NCBI GenBank assembly: GCA_001725415.1
Contig: MEGH01000023.1
Coordinates: forward strand, 35,806-99,805
DNA: 64,000 bases
Direction: 5' to 3'
Source of the DNA: Pseudonocardia sp. SCN 73-27
Lineage (GTDB): Bacteria; Actinomycetota; Actinomycetes; Mycobacteriales; Pseudonocardiaceae
Shown: positions 17,727 to 26,423 of the stretch, piece after piece
How positions within the stretch are numbered: position 1 is the first letter of the stretch
Layout of the letters: each line of letters opens with the position of its first letter
Program-made: the position numbers and the translations under genes
Notes under the pieces: model-generated
What the model saw: only the letters and a program-made list of their open reading frames with translations
Databases searched by the model: none
What the model was told of the DNA's origin: nothing

Positions 17727-20309
17727 TCACTCGTCGATCTCGTCGTCCGGGCCGGGGCCGCCGCCGCGCATCAGCCAGATGACGTTCTCCAGCTCGTCGG
17801 GCTTGATCAGCACGTCGCGCGCCTTCGAGCCCTCGGACGGGCCGACGACGCCACGCGTCTCCAGCAGGTCCATGAGCCGACCGGCCTTGGCGAAGCCGAC
17901 GCGGAGCTTGCGCTGCAGCATCGACGTCGACCCGAACTGCGACGTCACGATCAGCTCGGTGGCCTGCACGAGCAGCTCGAGGTCGTCGCCGATGTCGGCG
18001 TCGATCTCCTTCTTCTCGCCCGCCTTCTGCGCGGTGACGCCCTCGGTGTAGCTGGGCTCCGCCTGGTCCTTGGTGAACCCGACGACGTCGGCGATCTCCT
18101 CGTCGGACACGTAGGCGCCCTGCATGCGGACCGGCTTGCCCGCACCCATCGGCAGGTACAGCCCGTCGCCCATGCCGATCAGCTTCTCGGCGCCCGGCTG
18201 GTCGAGGATGACCCGGCTGTCGGTCAGCGACGACGTCGCGAACGCCAGCCGCGACGGCACGTTCGTCTTGATCAGGCCGGTGACGACGTCGACCGACGGC
18301 CGCTGCGTCGCCAGCACCAGATGGATGCCTGCAGCACGCGCCTTCTGCGTGATCCGCACGACCGCGTCCTCGACGTCACGCGGCGCCGTCATCATGAGGT
18401 CGGCCAGCTCGTCGACGATGCACAGGATGTACGGGTAGGGCCGGTACTCCCGCTCGGACCCCAGCGGCGCCGTGATCTCGCCGGAGCGGACCTTGCGGTT
18501 GAAGTCGTCGACATGGCGGACCTTGTTGGCCTGCATGTCCTGGTAGCGCTGCTCCATCTCCTCCACCAGCCAGGTCAGCGCCGAGGCCGCCTTCTTGGGC
18601 TGGGTGATGATGGGGGTGATCAGGTGCGGGATGCCCTCGTAGGGCGTCAGCTCGACCATCTTCGGGTCGATGAGGATCATGCGCACCTCCTCGGGCGTGG
18701 CCCGGGAGAGCAGCGAGACGAGCATCGAGTTGACGAAGCTCGACTTGCCGGAACCCGTGGAGCCCGCCACCAGCAGGTGCGGCATCTTCGCCAGGTTCGC
18801 GCAGAGGAAGTGGCCCTCGATGTCCTTGCCGAGGCCGATGACCATGGGGTGCTGCTCGTTGCGCGCGTTGGCCGAGCGCAGCACGTCGCCGAGGCGGACC
18901 ATCTCGCGGTCGGTGTTGGGCACCTCGATGCCGACGGCCGACTTGCCCGGGATGGGCGCCAGCAGTCGCACGTTGTCGGTGGCGACGGCGTAGGCGATGT
19001 TGCGGGTGAGCTGCGTGATCTTCTCGACCTTCACCGCGGGGCCGAGCTCGATCTCGTAGCGGGTGACCGTCGGGCCGCGGGTGAAGCCGGTGACCTGCGC
19101 GTCGACGTTGAACTGGTCGAGCACGCCGGTGATCGCCTCGATCATGGCGTCGTTCGCACTGCTGCGGGTCTTCGGCACCGGGCCGGTGGGCAGCATGTCC
19201 GGTGGCGGGAGCTTGTACTCGGTCTCGCCGATCGGCTCGCGGATCGCCAGCGACATCTGCTCGCCCGTGGGCGGGTTGTCGGGCTCCGACGCGGGCTCGA
19301 TGACGCGGATCGGCTTGCGCGGCACCCGCTTCGGTGGCGCAGGCTCGTCCTCCGCCTCCTGGGACACAGCCTCCCGGGACACAGCCTCCGGTTCCGGCGG
19401 CGCCTCGTCCTCGCGGTAGGCGTCCGCGGCGCTCTGCCGGCGACGAGACGGGCGCCGCAGCCGCGCCGGGGCGGGCTCGTCGTCGCGCTGCTCCTCCTCC
19501 GCGGCGCCGGCCTCGACCTCGTCGGCGTCGTCCTCGGCGTCGTCGACCGGCTTGCCCATCAGACGACGCACCCGGTTGGGCAGCTCGCGCACCGGCGTCC
19601 CGGTGAGGACCAGGAAGCCGTAGCCGGTGAGCAGCACCAGCACCGGGACGGCGACGAACGCGCTCAGCCCGCTGGCCAGCGGCGTCCCCGCCAGGTACCC
19701 GAGCCCGCCACCGGCGCCCGACCACTGGCCCGGCTCCGTCGGCGACCCCGAGAACAGGTGCACCAACCCGAGCACGCCCAGGACCATCAGCAACGTGCCC
19801 ACCGCGACCCGTGGCCGCGACTCCGGGTTGGCCTCCGTGGTCATCAGCACGATGCCGACGACCACCAGCAGCAGCGGCAGCAGCACTCCCGGCGTCCCGA
19901 ACACGGCTCCGACCGCGGCGGAGAACCCGCGCCCGACCGGGCCGCCCGCGCCCCACCAGATCCCGGCCGCCGAGATGACGGCCAGCACGATGAACCCGAC
20001 ACCCAGGCCGTCGCGACGGTGCGCCGGGTCGATCTCGCGGGTCCGCCCGGCCGCCTTGCCGGCCGACCTCCCCAGCTTGACGACGCCACGACCGACCGCG
20101 TCGATGCCCTTGTCGATGAGGTCGGGGCTCTTCTTCGCCGGAGCGGGCTTGCGCGCCGCGGGCCTGCGCGCCGACGAACCGCCACGCGACGAACCGCCGC
20201 GGGACGACGAGCCGCTGCGGGAACGCGAGGAGCCGGAGGATGTACGTCCCGACCCGGCGGCCGCCCGCGTCGTTCCGCGGGCACCACCGGTCGACGCTCC
20301 TCCTGCCAT
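17727..20309 (-). CDS. ftsK: DNA translocase FtsK
   Basis: An 860-residue FtsK/SpoIIIE translocase that pumps chromosome ends through the closing septum. The order is a Ser/Arg/Gly-rich N-terminal tail (about 1-60), four hydrophobic segments at about 95-240 ([32 protein letters not shown] and others), a charged linker rich in Glu, Pro and Ala, the alpha-beta motor with Walker [10 protein letters not shown] and Walker [14 protein letters not shown], and a C-terminal winged-helix gamma domain ([20 protein letters not shown]) that reads KOPS. The ATG at 20309 is favoured; no clear ribosome binding site precedes it. Confidence 0.95.
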   Translation of the reverse strand: MAGGASTGGARGTTRAAAGSGRTSSGSSRSRSGSSSRGGSSRGGSSARRPAARKPAPAKKSPDLIDKGIDAVGRGVVKLGRSAGKAAGRTREIDPAHRRDGLGVGFIVLAVISAAGIWWGAGGPVGRGFSAAVGAVFGTPGVLLPLLLVVVGIVLMTTEANPESRPRVAVGTLLMVLGVLGLVHLFSGSPTEPGQWSGAGGGLGYLAGTPLASGLSAFVAVPVLVLLTGYGFLVLTGTPVRELPNRVRRLMGKPVDDAEDDADEVEAGAAEEEQRDDEPAPARLRRPSRRRQSAADAYREDEAPPEPEAVSREAVSQEAEDEPAPPKRVPRKPIRVIEPASEPDNPPTGEQMSLAIREPIGETEYKLPPPDMLPTGPVPKTRSSANDAMIEAITGVLDQFNVDAQVTGFTRGPTVTRYEIELGPAVKVEKITQLTRNIAYAVATDNVRLLAPIPGKSAVGIEVPNTDREMVRLGDVLRSANARNEQHPMVIGLGKDIEGHFLCANLAKMPHLLVAGSTGSGKSSFVNSMLVSLLSRATPEEVRMILIDPKMVELTPYEGIPHLITPIITQPKKAASALTWLVEEMEQRYQDMQANKVRHVDDFNRKVRSGEITAPLGSEREYRPYPYILCIVDELADLMMTAPRDVEDAVVRITQKARAAGIHLVLATQRPSVDVVTGLIKTNVPSRLAFATSSLTDSRVILDQPGAEKLIGMGDGLYLPMGAGKPVRMQGAYVSDEEIADVVGFTKDQAEPSYTEGVTAQKAGEKKEIDADIGDDLELLVQATELIVTSQFGSTSMLQRKLRVGFAKAGRLMDLLETRGVVGPSEGSKARDVLIKPDELENVIWLMRGGGPGPDDEIDE

Positions 20310-20443
20310 GTCCGACACGGTAACCGGGCCGGACCCCCGAACCGGGGACCGACGCACCCCCACCCGGTGGCGGACCTTTCGGCCCTCCCATCCCATCTCG
20401 GGCACGCGTACCGTCCGGGCCCCGTCGGACAGGGAGGTAGCAG

Positions 20444-20785
20444 ATGCACACGTTCATCGAGCTGTGGAAGCCGCGGCCCGCCTGGCTCGCGCTCGGCGCC
20501 GACGAGAGGCAGGCCTACCTCGACAAGGTCGGGCCCGCGATCGGCCAGCTGCTCGCCGCCGGCGTCGAGATCGTCGGCTGGGGCAGGATCGAGGACGAGC
20601 CCGACGGGCACACCGGCACCGGCCACCGCTGGGTCGCGGTCTGGCGGATGCCGTCACCCGACGAGGTCACCCTGCTGCGCGACCTCGTCGCCGGGGCCGG
20701 CTGGTACGACTACTTCGAGCAGGTCAACGTCGTGTCAGAGCTCGCAGATCCGGAGGCGGCGCTGCGCGACCACGTGACGGTCTGA
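20444..20785 (+). CDS. Small conserved protein (DUF6616-like), unknown function
   Basis: A 113-residue protein starting [29 protein letters not shown] in overlapping pieces, followed by [14 protein letters not shown] and [19 protein letters not shown]. The layout of short beta strands and helices suggests a dimeric ferredoxin-like alpha/beta barrel fold, as in muconolactone-isomerase-like proteins. I associate the sequence with DUF6616 from memory, unverified. AGGGAGG lies about 7 bases before the ATG. It is divergent from ftsK and convergent with the DUF2249-cupin gene. Confidence 0.65.
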   Translation: MHTFIELWKPRPAWLALGADERQAYLDKVGPAIGQLLAAGVEIVGWGRIEDEPDGHTGTGHRWVAVWRMPSPDEVTLLRDLVAGAGWYDYFEQVNVVSELADPEAALRDHVTV

Positions 20786-20842
20786 CCGCACCGGCTCGCC
20801 GGGCCCGGGCCGTCACGGCGCCGGGCCGGCCCGCGCTGCGCC

Positions 20843-21457
20843 TCAGCGCGCGGGCCGAGGCGGCGCCGGGTCGAGCACGAGTGCCTCCCGCCGCCGGTGC
20901 ACGGTGAGGTAGCGCAGGCCGTCGGGGCCCGCGTCGAAGGCCCGTCGCGACCGCCGGGGCAGCCACAGCAGCGCGCCGGCGTGCAGCTCGACCGTCCCGG
21001 TCTCGGTGGTGACCGTCCCGGTCCCGTCGAGGACGGCGAGGAGGACGTCGAGGTCGGGGCCTCGATGGGTGTCGATGCGTCCGCCCGCGCGCAGCCGCAC
21101 GACGTTGGAGTCCAGGTCCCGCTCGCGCATCCGCAGCGCCCACTCGACACCGGCGGCGTTCCGGGTGTCCTCGGCGTCGCGGGCCGGGCCGGCCGGGGAC
21201 ACGTCGCCCACGATGCGGGGCAGCGAGGTCTCCGCGAGCCGCTCGATGCGCACCCGCCACTCGGGGCCGCGTTCGAGGTACTCCCAACCGAAGCTGCCGG
21301 CATGGTCGGTCTCGAACTCGTCGCGCAGGTGCCTGGGGTCGTGGTTGTTGACGAGGACGAACGACTCGCCCACGGCCAGTTCGTCGAACGCACGGAAGAT
21401 CGTCGGGTGCTTGTCGGGCTTGCGCAGGGGCCGGACGTCGAGCTCGATGAGAGGCAT
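20843..21457 (-). CDS. DUF2249 plus cupin domain protein
   Basis: A 204-residue protein. Residues about 1-78 (PLIELDVRPLRKPDKHPTIF, VLVNNHDPRHLRDEFE, FGWEYLERGPEWRVRI) are a DUF2249 domain, which elsewhere occurs with hemerythrins, NO-stress proteins and iron-sulfur regulators. Residues about 115-195 (VVRLRAGGRIDTHRG, TVELHAGALLWLPRRSRR) are a cupin barrel. It is divergent from the cysteine-rich regulator at 21538, with a 25-bp inverted repeat overlapping its start region. A role in nitrosative or oxidative stress is inferred from domain company only. Confidence 0.8.
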   Translation of the reverse strand: MPLIELDVRPLRKPDKHPTIFRAFDELAVGESFVLVNNHDPRHLRDEFETDHAGSFGWEYLERGPEWRVRIERLAETSLPRIVGDVSPAGPARDAEDTRNAAGVEWALRMRERDLDSNVVRLRAGGRIDTHRGPDLDVLLAVLDGTGTVTTETGTVELHAGALLWLPRRSRRAFDAGPDGLRYLTVHRRREALVLDPAPPRPAR

Positions 21458-21463
21458 GCCGGG

Positions 21464-21488
21464 TTTATACAACCGAGCGTTGTGTAAA
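21464..21488. promoter_or_regulatory. 25-bp operator-like inverted repeat between divergent genes
   Basis: TTTATACAAC (21464-21473), five spacer bases, GTTGTGTAAA (21479-21488): ten-base half sites with one mismatch, markedly AT-rich against the surroundings. It begins 7 bases from the cupin gene's start and overlaps possible -10 elements in both directions (TATAAA on minus, TAAAAT at 21485-21490 on plus). The adjacent helix-turn-helix regulator is the obvious candidate ligand. Confidence 0.7.
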
Positions 21489-21496
21489 ATCGAGCC

Positions 21497-21541
21497 ATGG
21501 CGATCCGGATCGCATCCGACGGCCCCTCCGCCGCGCCGTGA
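21497..21541 (+). CDS. Possible 14-codon leader peptide overlapping the regulator start
   Basis: ATG at 21497 opens MAIRIASDGPSAAP and ends at TGA 21539-21541, which overlaps the regulator's GTG (21538) as GTGA. The ATG lies 7 bases after TAAAAT, so it could be the first codon of a leaderless transcript whose termination feeds ribosomes to the GTG. The regulator's own upstream bases have no ribosome binding site. The peptide may have no role beyond coupling. Confidence 0.35.
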   Translation: MAIRIASDGPSAAP

Positions 21542-22200
21542 GCGGGCGTCGCGGCGAGGTCTTCGAGCTGCTGCGTGCCGCCGGGACGCCCCTCGGTGTC
21601 GCCGACATCGCGCAGCGCCTCGACGTGCACCCCAACACCGTCCGCTTCCATCTCGACGCCCTCGCCGCCGACGGCCGTGCCGAGCGTGTCGCCGCCCCTC
21701 CCACGGGCCCCGGCCGCCCACCCCTCGCCTACCGGGCCCGCCCCGGCATGGACCCCACCGGCCCCCGCAACTACCCGCTGCTCGCCGGTGCCCTCGCCGG
21801 CGCCGTCGCCGCGGGACCCGACCCGGTCGCGACCGCGACCGAGGCCGGTCGCCGCTGGGGCGCGCAGCTCGTCCCCGGCACACCGCACCCGCCCACCGAC
21901 AGCGGCTCGGCTGGACCCGCCGGCTCCGTCTCGGCGCTCGTCGCGGTGCTCGACGACGCCGGGTTCGCCCCCCGCTGGCCCTCCCCGCTCGCCGACGACG
22001 CGATCGGCCTGCGGCACTGCCCGTTCCTCGAGGTCGTGCACGACGCCGCCGACGTCGTCTGCTCCCTGCACCTCGGTCTCATGCGCGGGGTGGCCGCGGC
22101 GCTGGACGTGCCCGTCGCCGTGGAGCGGCTCGAACCGTTCGCCGCCCCCGACGAGTGCCTCGCACACCTGTCGTTCTCACACCGGAAGGACCTGGCCTGA
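21538..22200 (+). CDS. Cysteine-rich winged helix-turn-helix regulator (COG2345/SufR-like)
   Basis: A 220-residue regulator. The N-terminal winged helix is RRGEVFELLRAAGTPLGVADIAQRLDVHPNTVRFHLDAL in overlapping pieces, with a wing around PTGPGRPPLAYR. The C-terminal part has RHCPFLEVVHD, VVCSLHLGLMRG and DECLAHLSF, giving three cysteines (C-x13-C-x31-C) in the positions where SufR-like members of this family ligate an iron-sulfur cluster. It should therefore respond to iron-sulfur state, oxygen or NO (inference). It probably binds the inverted repeat at 21464-21488 and controls both itself and the DUF2249-cupin gene. Its TGA overlaps the next gene's ATG. Confidence 0.78.
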   Translation: MSGRRGEVFELLRAAGTPLGVADIAQRLDVHPNTVRFHLDALAADGRAERVAAPPTGPGRPPLAYRARPGMDPTGPRNYPLLAGALAGAVAAGPDPVATATEAGRRWGAQLVPGTPHPPTDSGSAGPAGSVSALVAVLDDAGFAPRWPSPLADDAIGLRHCPFLEVVHDAADVVCSLHLGLMRGVAAALDVPVAVERLEPFAAPDECLAHLSFSHRKDLA

Positions 22201-22631
22201 TGCCCGCAGCACCGGCCGTCGCCGTCGCCCTCACCTTCGTCTGGCTCGGGATGGTGCTGGCCATCTCGTTCCTCGAGGCACCGCTCAAGTTCCGGGCGCC
22301 CGACGTCACGATCAGGATCGGGCTGGGCATCGGGAGACTGGTCTTCACGGCGCTCAACGCCGTCGAGACGGTCCTGGCCGCCGGCTTGGTCGTCACCGCG
22401 GTGATCGTCGCGCCTCCGACCACGGCCGCTGTCGCCGGAGCGGTCGCCGTGGCGGTGCTGCTGATCCAGCTCGCCGCGGTCCGGCCGCGGCTCACCCGCA
22501 GGTCGAACGCCGTGCTCGCCGGCGCCGGGTCCGACGCACCCCGCTCCCACGCGCACCTCGTCTACGTGGCGTTCGAGATCGTCAAGGTCGCGGCGCTCGT
22601 CGTCGCCGGCGTCGCGCTGCTGGCGGGCTGA
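22200..22631 (+). CDS. Four-segment membrane protein, unknown function
   Basis: A 143-residue protein with hydrophobic segments AVAVALTFVWLGMVLAIS, VLAAGLVVTAVIVA, TAAVAGAVAVAVLLIQLAAV and AALVVAGVALLAG, and a conserved loop FLEAPLKFRAPDVTIRIGLG. It starts in the regulator's stop codon (TGATG), so it is coupled to it. Proteins with this loop occur beside regulators of this type, but the function is not known to me. A 5'-truncated relative lies downstream at 22984-23328. Confidence 0.7.
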   Translation: MPAAPAVAVALTFVWLGMVLAISFLEAPLKFRAPDVTIRIGLGIGRLVFTALNAVETVLAAGLVVTAVIVAPPTTAAVAGAVAVAVLLIQLAAVRPRLTRRSNAVLAGAGSDAPRSHAHLVYVAFEIVKVAALVVAGVALLAG

Positions 22632-22636
22632 TCCCT

Positions 22637-22978
22637 GTGGCCGCCGACCCGATCTCCCTCGACGTCCTCGCCGACGAGCAGCTCGCCGCGGCGCGCCGCG
22701 CGTCCGCGGGCCGCAGCGCCCGCACCGTCCACGGTGGCAGCGACGCCACACTGCGGCAGACGCTGCTCGCCATCGCCGCGGGCCACGGCCTCGCCGAGCA
22801 CGGCAACCCCGGCGAGGCGACGCTGCTCGTGCTGCGCGGCCGCATCGAGCTCGGCACGAGCGGCGGGCCGGTCACCGGGGTCGCCGGCGACCTGCTCGTC
22901 ATCCCGCCGGAGCAGCACGACCTGCGGGCCGTCGAGGACTCCGCGGTCCTGCTGACGACCGTCGCCCGCCCAGGCTGA
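22637..22978 (+). CDS. Small cupin-domain protein
   Basis: A 113-residue single-domain cupin: GHGLAEHGNPGEATLLVLRGRIELGTSGGP in overlapping pieces is cupin motif 1, and GDLLVIPPEQHDLRAVEDSAVL is motif 2. The metal-ligand pattern is incomplete: His in EHGNPGE and EQHDL are present, but only one histidine of the usual HxH pair. The GTG at 22637 lies 5 bases after the membrane protein stop. It probably works with the DUF2249-cupin protein under the same regulator. It sits between the complete and the truncated copies of the membrane gene. Confidence 0.72.
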   Translation: MAADPISLDVLADEQLAAARRASAGRSARTVHGGSDATLRQTLLAIAAGHGLAEHGNPGEATLLVLRGRIELGTSGGPVTGVAGDLLVIPPEQHDLRAVEDSAVLLTTVARPG

Positions 22979-22983
22979 CCGTC

Positions 22984-23328
22984 AGGCTGAAGTTCCGGGC
23001 GCCCGACGTCACGGTCAAGATCGGGCTGGGCATCGGGCGGCTGGTGTTCAAGGCGCTCAACGCCGTCGAGACGCTGCTGGCGATCGGGCTCGTGGTGACC
23101 GCCGTTGTCGTGGCGCCGCCGACCCTCGCCGCCGTCGCCGGAGCGGTGGCCGTGGCTGTGCTGCTCGTGCAGTTGGGCGCGGTCCGGCCACTGCTGACGC
23201 GCCGGTCGAACGCAGCGCTCGCAGGCTCCGACGCGCCCCGCTCCCACGCGCACCTCGTCTATGTCGCACTGGAGGTCGTGAAGGTGGCGGCGCTCGTCGT
23301 CGCCGGAGTTGCACTGCTTGGGTCGTGA
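22984..23328 (+). pseudogene. 5'-truncated duplicate of the 22200-22631 membrane protein gene
   Basis: From LKFRAPDVTVKIGLG to the stop this frame matches the upstream gene; by my count 98 of 113 aligned residues are the same, with one two-residue deletion. The first about 27 codons, including the initial membrane segment, are missing and are replaced by the end of the cupin gene. The first usable start codon is a GTG at 23044, inside the conserved region. Most changes are conservative, so a short product might still be made, but it looks like the remnant of a tandem duplication. The TGA stop lies inside a family B palindrome. Confidence 0.75.
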
Positions 23329-23363
23329 GCGGCAATAGTCGCCCCAGCGACCATTGCCGCTCA
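23325..23363. repeat. Family B palindrome, copy 2
   Basis: GTGAGCGGCAATAGTCGC, a CCCCA loop, then GCGACCATTGCCGCTCA: one mismatch between arms. It contains the TGA of the upstream plus-strand gene and ends 7 bases from the stop of the convergent small gene, so it can end transcripts from both sides. Confidence 0.82.
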
Positions 23364-23369
23364 GCGGGT

Positions 23370-23555
23370 TTACGGCAGGGCCCGGAAGATCACGCAGGGC
23401 TCCTCGTAGCGGGCGGCCTCGACCGCCCAGAGGGCCTCGATCTGCTCGGCGCGGGCGGGGTACTCGGCGATCATCACCGCGACCTCCTCCGTCGACGGCT
23501 GCAGGCCGGCGGCGGAGAGCAGGGCGGGGACGACGACCGTGGGATCAGCGCTCAT
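23370..23555 (-). CDS. AtzG/GatC-like small amidase partner
   Basis: A 61-residue helical protein: SADPTVVVPALLSAAGLQPS, EEVAVMIAEYPARAEQIEAL, then ARYEEPCVIFRALP. Size, helical layout and the terminal E-E-P-x-V-I-F-R-A-L-P resemble AtzG and other DUF4089-type small subunits that bind and stabilise amidase-signature enzymes such as AtzE, themselves related to GatC. GAAGGAG lies 7 bases upstream of the ATG. It is the last gene of the operon, 23 bases after the amidase at 23579-24976, its likely partner. Assignment is by pattern; no search was possible. Confidence 0.6.
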   Translation of the reverse strand: MSADPTVVVPALLSAAGLQPSTEEVAVMIAEYPARAEQIEALWAVEAARYEEPCVIFRALP

Positions 23556-23578
23556 GGTGTCTCCTTCGACCAGTGGGG

Positions 23579-24976
23579 TCAGGCCGCGACGGCGTTTCCG
23601 ACCATGGCCGGGACGTGGGTGTGCCAGTCGGTGCGCAGCTGGAACGCGTGCCCGGCGGCGAGGACGGCGGCCTCCTCGAACGGGCGCCCGACGATCTGCA
23701 TGCCCAGCGGCAGGCCCTCGCGGGTGTAGCCCATCGGCACCGACATGGCCGGGTTGCCGGTCGCGTTCCAGTACGGGGTGTGCACGGCCCCGGAGATCTG
23801 CTCGAACGTCAGCTTCTCCAGCGCGGGCGCCCCACCCGCCGACGTCGGCGTCACGATGAGGTCGACCTGGGTGAACAGCTCGGCGACGAGCTTCTGCCCG
23901 ACCCGGCGCACGCGCTGGGCCTGGGCGAAGTCGCCCGCGGTGATCAGTGCGCCGGTGGCGACGGCCATGCGGGTGCCGGAGCCGTAGTCGGCCCAGCGTT
24001 CCCGTAGGTCGGGGCGGTGGTAGGCGTATGCCTCGCCGAGGAAGCCGATCATCGTCGACGACGACAGCTCCTTGTAGAGCGGCAGCTCGACCGGGACGAC
24101 GGTCGCGCCGGCGGCGGTCAGCTCGGCCGTCGCGGCGGCGAGGACCTCCTCCAGCGCGGGGTCGGTCAGGTCGGACGCGGTCAGCAGCGGGTCGACGCCG
24201 ATCCGGACGCCTTCCAGCGACCCCGTCAGCCCGGAGACGTAGTCGTCGACGGGACGGTCGACGGAACAGGCGTCGCGGGCATCGTGACCTGCGAGGACGG
24301 TGAGCATCGCGGCGCAGTCGGCGGCGGTGCGGGCCATCGGGCCGATGTGGTCGTAGCTGTAGCCCAGCGGGACGCAGCCGTACTTGGGCACGCGACCGAA
24401 GGTCTGCTTGAGCCCGGTGATGCCGCAGCTGGTAGCCGGGTAGCGGATACTGCCGCCGGTGTCGGTGCCCAGCCCGCCGAGGAACATGCCTGCGGCGACG
24501 CCGTTGCCGGTGCCGGAGCTGGAGCCGCCCGGGTAGTGGTCGGTGTTCCACGGGTTGCGCGGGACCGGGAACGGCTTCTCGACGTCCGGGATGCCGATGG
24601 CGTACTCCATCGTCGTGAGCTTCCCGGTGACCACCGCGCCCGCGGCGCGCAGCCGGGCGACGACGGGCGCGTCGCCCATGGTCCCCCAGTCGCGGTCGAG
24701 GATGAGGCTCTGCGCGGTGGTCTCGCCCTCGTCGGTGGCGATGATGTCCTTGACGCCCACCGGGATCCCGTGCAGCGGGCCCTTGTCGACGCCCGCGGCG
24801 AGCTCCTCGTCTGCCTTGGCGGCGGCGGCCAGAGCGGTCTCGTCGAAACGCTGGAGGTAGACGCCGAGGGCCTCGTCGTGGGCGTCGGCGAGGGCGTAGC
24901 CGGCCCGGGTGAGCTCGACCGAGGTGGTCTCACCGGACCGCAAGGCGGCCGCGGCGTCGGTGATCGAGAGATACAT
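23579..24976 (-). CDS. Amidase-signature hydrolase 1
   Basis: A 465-residue amidase. The Ser-cisSer-Lys triad is K76 (GVKDII), S152 (GGSSSG) and nucleophile S176 (TDTGGSIR), with the standard 24-residue spacing of the serines. The N-terminus ITDAAAALRSGETTSVELTR is the usual helical start. It cleaves an amide or related C-N bond; the substrate is unknown. The ATG at 24976 has GAGGAG at good spacing. It lacks any fused helical subunit, and a 61-residue AtzG-like gene follows directly. It starts 10 bases after amidase 2. Confidence 0.9.
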   Translation of the reverse strand: MYLSITDAAAALRSGETTSVELTRAGYALADAHDEALGVYLQRFDETALAAAAKADEELAAGVDKGPLHGIPVGVKDIIATDEGETTAQSLILDRDWGTMGDAPVVARLRAAGAVVTGKLTTMEYAIGIPDVEKPFPVPRNPWNTDHYPGGSSSGTGNGVAAGMFLGGLGTDTGGSIRYPATSCGITGLKQTFGRVPKYGCVPLGYSYDHIGPMARTAADCAAMLTVLAGHDARDACSVDRPVDDYVSGLTGSLEGVRIGVDPLLTASDLTDPALEEVLAAATAELTAAGATVVPVELPLYKELSSSTMIGFLGEAYAYHRPDLRERWADYGSGTRMAVATGALITAGDFAQAQRVRRVGQKLVAELFTQVDLIVTPTSAGGAPALEKLTFEQISGAVHTPYWNATGNPAMSVPMGYTREGLPLGMQIVGRPFEEAAVLAAGHAFQLRTDWHTHVPAMVGNAVAA

Positions 24977-24986
24977 CTGCTTCTCC

Positions 24987-26423
24987 TCAGTGAACGGCGC
25001 CGAGGACCGGCGGCCGGCGCAGGTGGTGGTCGGTTGCGGCCTGGTAGGCGGTGCCGAGGGCGAAGAGCGTCGCCTCGTCACGCGGGTGTCCGACGAGTTG
25101 CATGCTCACCGGCAGCCCGTCGACCAGGCCGGACGGCAGCACCAGGGCGGGGCTGCCGGTGAGGTTGAACGGGACGGTGGTGCGGCACGCGGCCTCCAGC
25201 CACGGCACCTCACGACCGCCGAGGTCGGACGTCATCGACGGCGCGATCAGCGGCGGCAGCGACGTCATCGCCGGGGTGACGAGCGCGTCGCAGCCCGCCA
25301 TGGCGTCCTCGAGCTCGCGCATGAACAGCGGCCGCAGCCGCAGCGCCCGCAGGTAGTCGGCGGCGCTGACGAAGGGCGCGGCGCCGAGCAGGGAGGCGCC
25401 CATCTCGTCGCGGTCCTCGATGAGGTCGGCGTGCTCCTCGTGCAGCGAGAGCATCTCCGCGTAGATGATCCACCAGCTCGCGACGGCGGCGAGGTCGAAC
25501 GTCGGCAGCTCGACGTCGACGATCTCGACGCCGGTGGCGGCCAGTTCGGCGAGCGCGGTCTCGTGCGCGGCCGCGACGGCAGGGTGCATCTCCTGCTCGA
25601 GGAACCCGCGCGGCCTCGCGACCCGCATGCCGGTGACGTCGCGGCCGATCGCGGCGGCGAACGGGGTGTCCTCCAGTGGGATCGACGTCGGGTCGCGCGG
25701 ATCGGGCCCGGCGATGACGTCGAGCATCAGTGCGCAGTCGGCGACGCTTCGCGCCATCGGCCCGGCGTGGTCCATCGTCCACGACAGGCCCATGACGCCG
25801 TGTCGCGGAACGCGGCCGTGGGTGGCCTTGATCCCGGTCAGCCCGCAGAACGACGCCGGGATGCGGATGGAGCCGCCGGTGTCGGTGCCGATCGCGAGCG
25901 GCACCTGGCCGAGCGCCAGTGCTGCCCCGGACCCGGACGACGACCCACCCGTCGTGCGGGTCGGGTCCCACGGGTTGCGGGTGGGCCCGAAGGTGCGGTT
26001 GACCGCGCCGCCGCAGGCGAACTCGAACGTCGAGAGCTTGGCGACCAGGACGCCGCCGGCCTCGTGGAGCCGGGCGGCGAGCGCGGCGTCCTCGGTGGGG
26101 ACGAAGTCGCGGTAGAGCGACGAGCCGCCGGTCGTCGTGATGCCCGCGGTGGCGACGATGTCCTTGAGCCCGAACGGGACGCCCTCCAGCGGGCGGGCGG
26201 TGCCGGCGGCCCAGCGGGCGTCGGACTCCGCTGCCGCGGCGCGCGCCTGGTCGGCGAGCAGGAGCAGGACGGCGTTGTGCGCGTCGTCGGTGGCGGCGAT
26301 CCGGGCCAGGCAGGCGTCGACGGCCTGGCTCGGTGTGGCCTCGCCGGCGGCGAAGGCAGCCAACAACTCCGTGGCGGTCAGGTCGGCCAGATCCGTCGAT
26401 TTCCGAGACAGGACGCCGGTCAC
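24987..26423 (-). CDS. Amidase-signature hydrolase 2
   Basis: A 478-residue amidase with triad K87 (GLKDIV), S161 (GGSSSG) and S185 (TDTGGSIR). LTATELLAAFAAGEATPSQAVD starts the enzyme and PLEGVPFGLKD the catalytic core. GTG start overlaps the stop of the MFS gene (GTGA), so its translation depends on that of the transporter, whose C-terminal tail resembles an amidase small subunit. About 35% longer segments than amidase 1 around residues 250-340 suggest a different substrate pocket, a judgement by eye. It belongs to the same operon. Confidence 0.9.
   Translation of the reverse strand: MTGVLSRKSTDLADLTATELLAAFAAGEATPSQAVDACLARIAATDDAHNAVLLLLADQARAAAAESDARWAAGTARPLEGVPFGLKDIVATAGITTTGGSSLYRDFVPTEDAALAARLHEAGGVLVAKLSTFEFACGGAVNRTFGPTRNPWDPTRTTGGSSSGSGAALALGQVPLAIGTDTGGSIRIPASFCGLTGIKATHGRVPRHGVMGLSWTMDHAGPMARSVADCALMLDVIAGPDPRDPTSIPLEDTPFAAAIGRDVTGMRVARPRGFLEQEMHPAVAAAHETALAELAATGVEIVDVELPTFDLAAVASWWIIYAEMLSLHEEHADLIEDRDEMGASLLGAAPFVSAADYLRALRLRPLFMRELEDAMAGCDALVTPAMTSLPPLIAPSMTSDLGGREVPWLEAACRTTVPFNLTGSPALVLPSGLVDGLPVSMQLVGHPRDEATLFALGTAYQAATDHHLRRPPVLGAVH

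Noticed and set aside
17700-20777. A 1025-codon open frame opposite ftsK
   Set aside because: It runs antisense to an unmistakable ftsK gene; its residues are the His/Asp/Arg-rich kind produced by reading GC-rich codons backwards, with no domain. High GC removes stops from the opposite strand.
23370-24976. AtzE/AtzG biuret-pathway identity for amidase 1 and its small partner
   Set aside because: The size and order fit, but no cyanuric acid hydrolase (AtzD) or allophanate hydrolase (AtzF/AtzH) gene is present, and no diagnostic substrate residues could be read by eye. Only the general amidase call is kept.
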